Assembly (NCBI GenBank): GCA_002491165.1
Contig: DKVK01000031.1
Span: 47,846 to 70,244 of the forward strand
Source of the DNA: Porphyromonadaceae bacterium UBA7180
GTDB lineage: Bacteria > Bacteroidota > Bacteroidia > Bacteroidales > Muribaculaceae
Direction of reading: 5' to 3'
Length of the DNA stretch: 22,399 bases
Numbering within the stretch: position 1 is the first letter of the stretch; each line of letters starts with the position of its first letter. A model generated the notes under the pieces. It was not told the DNA's origin. It searched no databases and saw only the letters and a program-made list of their open reading frames with translations. This document shows positions 1-6,743 of the stretch, one piece after another. The translations under genes and the position numbers were made by a program.

Positions 1-1258
1 TTAGCGACATTTTTAGCGACATTTACACCGACATCATTTTTTTCAGTTTCACGGGTCTGTAGGTCAAATGTTACTTTTACGGAATTGACAGTTGTCTCAA
101 TGTGCAAAGGACGCCCTGTTATTTCTTGCCAACGTTTGAGTTTACGGAGTCCGTAGCCGAGATTCTCTGACAGGTGTGCAAGACGGAACAGTTTGGCGAT
201 TACCGGATTGCGAGGTTGCGATTCAAACGAGTTTTCCATTACATCCAATGGCATTGGCATGCCACCGGGATTAAGAAACTCGATGCGATCGTCAAATACA
301 TGGATGCAACTGCGTCGAGGGCTGAAATGGTCGGCGTGCGCCATCTGGTTTGCCATTGCCTCACGTAGTATGTCGTACTCGGAGAAATCTTCTACCGACT
401 GTCCCCGCTCGTTGATACCAACCATCGGAGTGTTGACGAGTGTGCGGAGGCGGCGGAGAATAACACGGCTCGCTTCCCAAAGATTCTGTTGTTCCGGGAT
501 GCGATAGTTATAATTGTTCGTCATTGCCTCCATGCCGGTGCCCGGTATCTCGACGTAATCGGCACAGAATGTAGGGACAAAGTTGAAGGTGTAAGGACTT
601 TTGCCAAGCATTATCAATCCTCCGTAGGTCAGTTGACCGGAATGGTCAGTGATTCCGACACCTTTACAAAACTCCTCATCACTCACGCTGTCAAGATGCG
701 AAACCAAGCTCCAATGACGCACTTCGCCCCGGAAGTCGGCCAGCGCATCACGATTAAGCATATCTATGTTGGTATCAGGAATGGATTTCTGTGACTGGAT
801 GCCAAATGACTGGTCGCGAATCATTGACATTATTTCCTGCTGAGTGGCACGTTGGTCACCGCTACCCATACGGATAAAGGTGTTTTCGAGTGATCCGAAA
901 TAAACAGGTTTGACCTCTGATGACGGAATATAGAAGGCGATGACATTCTTGCCGTCAATCTCGTAGCGATGGAGCGTGCAAAGAGAGGAACATTGAACTT
1001 TTTGGAGCGCAGCGTGCCGAAAAAGTCCTGCTCAAGTTTCTCGATGTCATCGACACCGACAATCTCAAACAAACGCCCGGATTGTTTCACGCCAAGCACA
1101 ATCCAACCACCGGAGCAATTTGAGAAAGCACTGACAGTCTCCCAAATGTTTTTCGGCAGGTCAGACTTCGCGGCCTTGACCTCGAAATCGTCCCATTCTA
1201 TGTCACGTAGACGTGCTACAAGTTCTTCCTTTGTCATTCCAGTTGCAAAGTTAATCAT
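1..1258 (-). pseudogene. AlbA_2 (Schlafen-type) / HATPase_c_4 protein, frameshifted and cut by the left window edge
   Basis: Reading from 1258 leftwards, the protein starts MINFATGMTKEELVARL and carries an AlbA_2-type domain, including EVKAAKSDLP, SAFSNCSGGWIVLGV and KKFNVPLF. At about 966 the frame is lost: after ARSI the original frame gives unrelated residues and stops at 830. Skipping two bases (equivalent to one lost base) gives YEIDGKNVIAFYIPSSEVK and an open frame to base 1. That second part contains REAMANQMAHADHF and FDDRIEFLNPGGMP, typical of the HATPase_c_4 domain of RecG-like or transcriptional-regulator proteins, then SENLGYGLRKLKRW. The visible C-terminus is VGVNVAKNVA, a short repeat. 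Such proteins are usually called putative DNA- or RNA-binding ATPase-like regulators; the exact role is unknown. GC is visibly lower than in the neighbouring par operon, suggesting acquisition. The start could also be the Met at 1237. A sequencing error rather than true decay remains possible. Confidence 0.75.
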
Positions 1259-1402
1259 TTTTACTGGATTTCCAGCAGTTTGGATTATTCTAAATCTGAA
1301 TATGGATAATGCCGGCTTTCTCCTGATACGAAGTACGCGGGCAGTTGCAATTGGCCGGAAAGGGGCTTTTTCCTCCTTTTTAAGATAGTTTAAGATTAAA
1401 AA

Positions 1403-1434
1403 TTGTGAGTTCTCGCCAAAAAGCTGTTACTTTG
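1403..1434 (+). promoter_or_regulatory. Bacteroidetes-type promoter of the parA operon
   Basis: A TTG at 1403-1405 is followed, after about 21 bases, by TTACTTTG at 1427-1434, one mismatch from the Bacteroidetes -7 box TAnnTTTG, with the usual C after it. Transcription would begin near 1441 and leave a leader of about 100 bases before the parA ATG at 1543. Confidence 0.6.
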
Positions 1435-1449
1435 CATTCTTAAATTGGC

Positions 1450-1470
1450 TTCGCAAGGTTCGCTTGCGAA
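1450..1470 (+). promoter_or_regulatory. Hairpin in the parA 5' leader
   Basis: TTCGCAAG (1450-1457) and CTTGCGAA (1463-1470) form a perfect 8-bp stem with a 5-base loop, only about ten bases after the predicted transcription start. There is no T-run after it, so it is not a terminator. It may stabilise the 5' end of the message or modulate its translation; the function is inferred only. Confidence 0.5.
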
Positions 1471-1542
1471 AGGTTAATTGTGAACAGGCGGCAACAGCCC
1501 CGCAACGGACGCGCCGCCGCCACCAAAATTTATCAGAAAACA

Positions 1543-2334
1543 ATGGGTAAAATCATCGCAATAGCCAACCAGAAAGGCGGCGTCGGGAAGACCACCACGG
1601 CCTTCAACCTCGGCGCGTGCCTGGCGTTGGCCGGCAAGAAAGTTCTGCTCGTGGACGCGGACCCGCAGGCCAACGCCACCTCCGGCCTCGGCATCGACCC
1701 GGCTACGGTGGAAGCCTCCGTCTACGAATGCCTCGTGGACGACTATCCCGTCAGCGCCTCAACACAGGACACCGAAATCGAAGGCCTCAGGATAGTAGCC
1801 TCGCGCATCGACCTTGTGGGCGCCGAGGTAGAGCTCATGCAGCGCCAGAACCGCGAACGAATCCTGGCACGCGTCCTCGCCCCCGTAGCCGCCGGTTATG
1901 ACTACATCCTGATAGACTGCAGCCCCTCGCTCGGACTCATCACCGTAAACGCCCTCACCGCCGCAGACTCCGTGATTATCCCCGTGCAGGCGGAATACTT
2001 CGCCCTCGAAGGAATCTCCCAGCTCCTCAACACCATACGAATCATCAAAAGCCGACTAAGTCCCAAACTCGAAATCGAAGGTTTCCTCCTCACCATGTAC
2101 GACGCACGCCTGCGCCTCGCCAACCAGATTTTCGAGGAGCTGAAAAACCACTTCGGCCCGATGGTCTTCACCACCGTGATACCGCGCAACATCAAGCTTT
2201 CGGAGTCACCCTCGCACGGCCTCCCCGTGATTCTCTACGACCCGGACAGCCGCGGCGCCATAGCATACACGCAGCTCGCCAAGGAGCTCATCTCACGCAA
2301 CCGCAAGAACACTAAAAAACCGGCAGAAGCATGA
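1543..2334 (+). CDS. parA: ParA/Soj-type chromosome partitioning ATPase
   Basis: A 263-residue Walker-type ATPase of the ParA/Soj/MinD superfamily. The deviant Walker A motif KGGVGKTT lies at residues 11-18, VDADPQANAT follows as the A' motif, and IDCSPSLGLITVNAL is the Walker B region. ParA proteins bind ATP, dimerise on nucleoid DNA and move ParB-bound origin regions. The reading frame can be extended to 1480, but MGKIIAIANQKGG at 1543 matches the normal family start, and the extra 21 upstream residues resemble translated leader. It is first in a four-gene operon and overlaps parB by the four bases ATGA, implying translational coupling. The length is normal for a chromosomal Soj. The upstream promoter at 1403-1434 should drive the operon. 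Confidence 0.95.
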   Translation: MGKIIAIANQKGGVGKTTTAFNLGACLALAGKKVLLVDADPQANATSGLGIDPATVEASVYECLVDDYPVSASTQDTEIEGLRIVASRIDLVGAEVELMQRQNRERILARVLAPVAAGYDYILIDCSPSLGLITVNALTAADSVIIPVQAEYFALEGISQLLNTIRIIKSRLSPKLEIEGFLLTMYDARLRLANQIFEELKNHFGPMVFTTVIPRNIKLSESPSHGLPVILYDPDSRGAIAYTQLAKELISRNRKNTKKPAEA

Positions 2335-3221
2335 ACGCACCCAAACGCAACGCACTCGGACGCGGCCTCGACTCGCTGATTTCCATGTCCGAGATACGCA
2401 CCGACGGCTCCTCGGCCATCAGCGAAATCTCCGTGGACGACATCAGCCCCAACCCCGAGCAGCCGCGCACCAGCTTCGACCCGGAAACGCTGCGCGAGCT
2501 CTCCGCCTCCATAGCCGAGCTGGGCATCATACAGCCCTTGTCTCTGCGCAAGACCGACGACGGACTCTACCAGATAATAGCCGGCGAACGCCGCTGGCGT
2601 GCAGCCAAGATGGCCGGCCTCCGCTCCGTGCCCGCTTACGTGCGCACCGCCTCCGACTGCGAAATCACAGAGATGGCCCTCATCGAGAACATCCAGCGCG
2701 AAGACCTCAACGCCATAGAGGTGGCATTGGCCTTCAACAAGCTCATAGAGACCTACCGCCTGACGCAGGAACGCCTCTCGGAACGCCTCGGCAAGAAACG
2801 CGCCACCATAGCCAACCACCTGCGCCTGCTCAAGCTCCCCGCCGAGATACAGCTCGGCCTGGTGGACCGCCGCCTCGACATGGGGCACGCCCGCGCACTG
2901 CTGGCCGTGGCCGACCCCAAGGTGCAGCTCAAGCTTTACCAGCTAATCCTGGACCAGGGGCTCTCGGTGCGCCGCGTGGAGGAGATGGCCAAGCAGGTGA
3001 ACGAACAGCTGCAGCGCGGCGAGAAACCGAAAATCCCGCGCAAGGCGGCTCCCGCGGCCGACAACTCCCACTACGACTTCTTCCGCCGCGAACTCGAAAA
3101 GGTATTCCCAACACCGGTGAAGTTCCGGCGCAAAGCCGACGGGAAAGGCTCCATAACACTTAAATTCGACAACGACGACCAGCTGCAGACACTCGTGCAG
3201 CTTTTCGAGAAACTGAAATGA
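2331..3221 (+). CDS. parB: ParB/Spo0J-type partitioning protein (CTPase clamp)
   Basis: A 296-residue ParB. Residues about 35-125 form the N-terminal ParB/Srx domain, with NPEQPRTSFD, IIQPLSLR, the CTP-binding box GERRWRAA and ENIQREDLNAIE. A helix-turn-helix segment follows (RLSERLGKKRATIANHLRLL), then DMGHARALLA. The C-terminal part (HYDFFRRELEKVFPTPVKF) is the dimerisation domain. Known ParB proteins load at parS, bind CTP and slide as clamps while ParA moves the complex; they also recruit SMC. I saw no canonical parS site in this window. The gene overlaps parA upstream and the DUF5683 gene downstream by ATGA on both sides, so the three are translationally coupled. The early MNAPKRNALGRGLDSLI is the typical ParA-contacting N-terminal peptide of chromosomal ParB. 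Confidence 0.95.
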   Translation: MNAPKRNALGRGLDSLISMSEIRTDGSSAISEISVDDISPNPEQPRTSFDPETLRELSASIAELGIIQPLSLRKTDDGLYQIIAGERRWRAAKMAGLRSVPAYVRTASDCEITEMALIENIQREDLNAIEVALAFNKLIETYRLTQERLSERLGKKRATIANHLRLLKLPAEIQLGLVDRRLDMGHARALLAVADPKVQLKLYQLILDQGLSVRRVEEMAKQVNEQLQRGEKPKIPRKAAPAADNSHYDFFRRELEKVFPTPVKFRRKADGKGSITLKFDNDDQLQTLVQLFEKLK

Positions 3222-4099
3222 ACAACGGGAACTCTACACAGACGCACGGCACCACGCCACTGACCCGCCTCGAAAAGGGGCTTCTGGCACTCGTCTGCCT
3301 CGTGCTGATGTGTCCCCTGTCACTGCCGGCGGCCGTCACCGCCTCGCTGCACGACAACCCCGCCGACACCGGGCAGATACCCTTGCGCCGGCGCGTAAGA
3401 CACACGGAGGAAACCACTCCGCAAAAACAGGAAACAACCTCCACCCGAGAGGAAGAGGAATACACGGACCTCACTCCCCCCGGAGGGCAGGAGGGAAACG
3501 GCGACGACGGTACGGTGTACCTCGACGCCGAAGTGGCCGTCAACGACTCGATTGTCACCGAAGTGACGGACGAGAAGCATCCCTACGGCCTGGAAGGGAA
3601 ACGGGAGTTCAACCCCGACCCCAACCGGGCGGTGTGGCTATCGGCCCTCTTCCCCGGCCTGGGCGAGATATACAACCGCCGCTACTGGAAGCTGCCAATC
3701 ATCATAGGGGGCTTCATGGGACTCGGCTACGCCACCTCCTGGAACAACACCCAGTACCAGGACTATTCGCAGGGATTCCGCGACCTCATGGACTCGGATC
3801 CCTCGACGAACAGCTACATGAACTTCTTTCCGCCAAACACGTCGGAAAGCGACCTTGACAAGACCTGGCTCCAGAACACCATGAAGAGCCGGAGAAATTA
3901 CTACCGACGGAACCGCGACCTGTGCATCATCTGCATGGTTGCCCTATATCTCCTCTGTATGGTCGACTCCTACGTCGACGCCTCGCTGGCCCACTTCGAC
4001 ATCTCCCCCTCGCTGTCGATGGACCTCCAGCCTGCCATGTTCGTCTCGCCGGTGAACCGCAGGCCCGCTCTCGGCCTCAACTGGGCCCTGACATTTTAA
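3218..4099 (+). CDS. DUF5683 domain membrane protein
   Basis: A 293-residue protein whose C-terminal part, from about residue 130, matches the DUF5683 pattern: NRAVWLSALFPGLGEIYNR, RYWKLPIIIGGFMGLGYA, and a later hydrophobic segment DLCIICMVALYLLCMVDSYV followed by ASLAHFDIS. The N-terminus has a hydrophobic stretch at residues about 15-35 (LLALVCLVLMCPLSLPAAVT), a signal peptide or anchor. Between these lies an acidic, Thr/Glu-rich spacer likely to be disordered. The function of DUF5683 is unknown. In Bacteroidetes it is regularly found between parB and a LysM lytic transglycosylase, as here, which suggests an envelope role linked to growth or division. It overlaps parB by ATGA and ends 50 bases before the next gene. 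Confidence 0.85.
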   Translation: MNNGNSTQTHGTTPLTRLEKGLLALVCLVLMCPLSLPAAVTASLHDNPADTGQIPLRRRVRHTEETTPQKQETTSTREEEEYTDLTPPGGQEGNGDDGTVYLDAEVAVNDSIVTEVTDEKHPYGLEGKREFNPDPNRAVWLSALFPGLGEIYNRRYWKLPIIIGGFMGLGYATSWNNTQYQDYSQGFRDLMDSDPSTNSYMNFFPPNTSESDLDKTWLQNTMKSRRNYYRRNRDLCIICMVALYLLCMVDSYVDASLAHFDISPSLSMDLQPAMFVSPVNRRPALGLNWALTF

Positions 4100-4149
4100 T
4101 TCAGCGCCCCCGCACTGCACGGGACGCCCCAAAACGACTTGTGACTGAC

Positions 4150-6408
4150 ATGAAAAATCGAATCTTATTACTCGCAGCCGCGGCAGCACTGCTCCTCGCT
4201 CCCGCCGACTTCGCCCAAAAGAAAAAAGGTAATGTCCTCGATGTCAAGACATCTGTCCAGGACAACGATTTGGTGTTCCCCGCCTCCTTCGAGACCAACA
4301 CCCAGGACCTGCTCGACGGCTGGTACATGAAGAACTATACCGCCACCGACTCGCGCTACAAGACGGCACAGGACCCCAACCCCTCCGACGCCGTAATCAT
4401 AGAGCGACTCAGCAACATGGGCACAGTCATCGACATGCCATACAACTCCATAGTGCGTAAGTGCATAGACCGCTACGCCAAGAACGGCCGCAGCCTGGTG
4501 ACCGCCTGCCTGGGCCTGGGCAACTACTATATACCCATCATCGAGCAGGCACTGGAGGCCGAAGGGCTGCCCAACGAACTCAAATATCTCCCGATGATAG
4601 AGTCGGCCTACAACCCCAACGCCGTGTCGCCGGCCGGTGCCACCGGTCTGTGGCAGTTCATGCTTGTGGCCGCAAAGGGCTACGACATGGAGGTATCTTC
4701 CCTTGTCGACGAACGCCGTGACCCCTACGAGTCGTCGCGCAAGGCCGCAAAGATGCTCAAGGACCTCTACAACACCTACGGCCGCTGGGATCTTGCCATC
4801 GCGGCATATAACTGCGGTCCCGGCAACGTGAACAAAGCCCTGCGCCGTGCCGGTGGCGACTCATCGACGCTCGACTTCTGGTCCATATACAACTACCTGC
4901 CACGCGAGACACGCGGCTACTTCCCCACTTTCGTGGCCGCAAACTACATAATGAACTACTACCCCGACCACAACATCAGTCCCGTAGTTCCCACCAAGCC
5001 GCTCGTCACCGACACCGTGGCCGTGCATCAGAGGGTCAACCTCAACCAGATTTCAAAGGTGATGAACATTCCGCTCGACGAATTGCGCCTCCTCAACCCG
5101 CAATACCGCAGCGACGTCATCCCCGGCAGCGCCAAGCGTCCCTACATGCTCATACTCCCCCAGCAGCAGATTTCTGCTTACATCATGAACGAGGATGCCA
5201 TCCGTGATTATGACGCCGCCAAATACGCCCAGCGCCAGACCGCCGAGCCCGGACAGAAACCCGGCGAACTCGTGGCCGTCACCGAAACCACTGGCCCGGG
5301 AGGCGACATCGTCTCCGAGGAAGACCTCTATGTGGCGCAGGAAGCCGTTCCCGCCGAAGCCAACGAAGACTACCGCATGGTGCGCGACTCGGCGCGTAAA
5401 CGCGGCCGGGAGAACCCCGACGACGAACCTGCCCGGGAGGGCCACGTGCGCGCACGTTCCACCTATGTCAACAACGCCGGCCAGACCATCCACAAAGTCG
5501 CCGAAGGGGATGACCTCGCCTCCATAGCCGGAAAATATAAGGTGACTCAGGAACAGTTGAAAATCTGGAACAACCTTCCGCGCAACAGCGTACGCGTAGG
5601 TCAGGAGCTCATCGTAAGCAAGGGCGCCGGCACCACGCCCGCATCGCGGCAGGAAAACCGCCGCCAGCAACAGACACAGCGCCAGCAACACCACGCCGCC
5701 GCTGCCACCGAAGATATGGAAACGGCACAGCCGGCACAACCCGCGCAGCCGGCACGCCAAAGCAACCGCCAGAACAACCGGCGCACGCAGCAACAACAGC
5801 AGAAGCCCGCTACCCAGCCCGACCGGCAGACTCCCTCTCGCCAGCGCGCACAGCAGAAAGCCCAGGAGCAGGCTCAGCAGGCACAACAGCCGGCACAGCA
5901 GAAAACCGGCAAAAAGTCACGCCGCCAGCAGAAAGCCGAACAGCAGGCACAGCAACAGGCCGCCCAGCAGAAATCCACCAAGAAGACCCGCAAGCAGCGC
6001 CAGGCCGAACAGCAGCAACAGCAGCAGGCAGCACAGCAAAACACCAAAAACGGCAAGAAAAACAGCCGCAAGAAGAACAAACAGCAGGCACAGCAGCAAC
6101 CGCCCAAACCCCAGACCCACGAGGTGCGCAAGGGTGAAAGCCTGGAACGCATAGCCAAGCAGAACGGCGTAAGCGTAGACGAACTGCGCAAAGCCAACAA
6201 AAACATCAAGGGCGACCGCATCAACCCGGGCGACAAGGTAAATATCCCCGGCAAGAAAGCCGACAAGCAGGGCAAGCAGCAAACCCGGCAGTCAAAGCAA
6301 AGCAAGCAGACCCAAAAAGCCGACACAAAGAAAAACAATACCAAACAGTCCGGCAAGAAAGCCGACAAAGCCGCAAGCACAAAGAAGTCGGGCAAAAAAA
6401 AGAAATAA
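4150..6408 (+). CDS. MltD-like lytic transglycosylase with two LysM domains and a Gln/Lys-rich linker
   Basis: A 752-residue secreted peptidoglycan lyase. The start at 4150 gives MKNRILLLAAAAALLLAPA, a clean signal peptide; the frame is open further upstream only because it overlaps the preceding gene out of frame. The SLT domain spans about residues 118-245: LPNELKYLPMIESAYNPNA with catalytic Glu151, AGATGLWQFM, and IAAYNCGPGNVNKALRR. LysM domain 1 is at about 443-490 (IHKVAEGDDLASIAGKYKV) and LysM domain 2 at about 656-702 (HEVRKGESLERIAKQNGV). Between them lies a long Gln/Ala/Lys-rich, probably unstructured linker, and the last 50 residues are very Lys-rich. Lytic transglycosylases cleave glycan strands to 1,6-anhydro products in the periplasm. 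It is the last gene of the par operon, followed by a terminator. Confidence 0.92.
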   Translation: MKNRILLLAAAAALLLAPADFAQKKKGNVLDVKTSVQDNDLVFPASFETNTQDLLDGWYMKNYTATDSRYKTAQDPNPSDAVIIERLSNMGTVIDMPYNSIVRKCIDRYAKNGRSLVTACLGLGNYYIPIIEQALEAEGLPNELKYLPMIESAYNPNAVSPAGATGLWQFMLVAAKGYDMEVSSLVDERRDPYESSRKAAKMLKDLYNTYGRWDLAIAAYNCGPGNVNKALRRAGGDSSTLDFWSIYNYLPRETRGYFPTFVAANYIMNYYPDHNISPVVPTKPLVTDTVAVHQRVNLNQISKVMNIPLDELRLLNPQYRSDVIPGSAKRPYMLILPQQQISAYIMNEDAIRDYDAAKYAQRQTAEPGQKPGELVAVTETTGPGGDIVSEEDLYVAQEAVPAEANEDYRMVRDSARKRGRENPDDEPAREGHVRARSTYVNNAGQTIHKVAEGDDLASIAGKYKVTQEQLKIWNNLPRNSVRVGQELIVSKGAGTTPASRQENRRQQQTQRQQHHAAAATEDMETAQPAQPAQPARQSNRQNNRRTQQQQQKPATQPDRQTPSRQRAQQKAQEQAQQAQQPAQQKTGKKSRRQQKAEQQAQQQAAQQKSTKKTRKQRQAEQQQQQQAAQQNTKNGKKNSRKKNKQQAQQQPPKPQTHEVRKGESLERIAKQNGVSVDELRKANKNIKGDRINPGDKVNIPGKKADKQGKQQTRQSKQSKQTQKADTKKNNTKQSGKKADKAASTKKSGKKKK

Positions 6409-6420
6409 CCTCTCCTCCGC

Positions 6421-6460
6421 AAAAAAACGGGTTCCCCTCGCCGGGAGCCCGTTTTCGTTT
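6421..6460 (+). terminator. Intrinsic terminator of the parA-mltD operon
   Basis: AAAACGGGTTCCC (6424-6436) pairs with GGGAGCCCGTTTT (6443-6455), with one G-T wobble, followed by a T-rich tail CGTTT. It begins 13 bases after the transglycosylase stop codon. The A-run on the 5' side would let it work weakly in the other direction too. Confidence 0.85.
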
Positions 6461-6503
6461 ATCCTACCACGAGCCTCGAAGCCGGACGCCCCTTTCACAG
6501 CCA

Positions 6504-6631
6504 TTATGGAACGGAGGCATTCCTGCCTCCGCCCAAAGCCGCGCCAGCGGCTGACCAACCTTCACCCCATAAATCGGCCGCAAGCCGCTGGCGCGGCTCG
6601 ATACGGAGGCAGGAATGCCTCCGCCCCATAA
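6504..6631. repeat. Four-hairpin palindromic element, copy 1
   Basis: A 128-bp nested inverted repeat. The outer arms, 28 bases each at 6504-6531 and 6604-6631, match with two mismatches. The inner 16-base arms at 6537-6552 and 6583-6598 match perfectly. Each arm also folds on itself: GGAGGCA-TTCC-TGCCTCC in the outer arms and AGCCGC-GCCA-GCGGCT in the inner left arm. It carries no coding frame. A diverged second copy lies at 20604-20748, so it is a dispersed element of the REP/MITE kind; the mechanism of spread is unknown. Confidence 0.85.
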
Positions 6632-6705
6632 AGCCGGTTCGTCACGAAACCGACCGTTTTCATCAAATAAGCAAGGATAAATTTCCCGATGCAAACAAAG
6701 TTCCG

Positions 6706-6713
6706 TACTTTTG
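6706..6713 (+). promoter_or_regulatory. -7 box upstream of the WG-repeat/caspase gene
   Basis: TACTTTTG at 6706-6713 is a perfect TAnnTTTG box followed by C. A TTT at 6682-6684 takes the place of the -33 TTG, so the upstream element is weak. Transcription would begin near 6720. This argues against the TTG at 6711 as the start codon, because it lies inside the box. Confidence 0.55.
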
Positions 6714-6743
6714 CAGCATAAAAACAACCTATACAACACAAAC

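Noticed and set aside
1..800. Plus-strand frames at 174-794
   Set aside because: They are antisense to the continuation of the AlbA_2/HATPase_c_4 gene, which shows clear domain motifs on the minus strand.
1480..1542. Longer ParA start
   Set aside because: The 21 extra residues are unlike any ParA N-terminus, and the family start MGKIIAIANQKGG is at 1543.
3922..4149. N-terminal extension of the lytic transglycosylase
   Set aside because: It overlaps the end of the DUF5683 gene out of frame, has no signal peptide, and the ATG at 4150 gives a standard one.
5640..6100. CAG-rich stretch as a CRISPR or satellite repeat
   Set aside because: There are no regular repeat and spacer units; the pattern is glutamine codons in one open frame.
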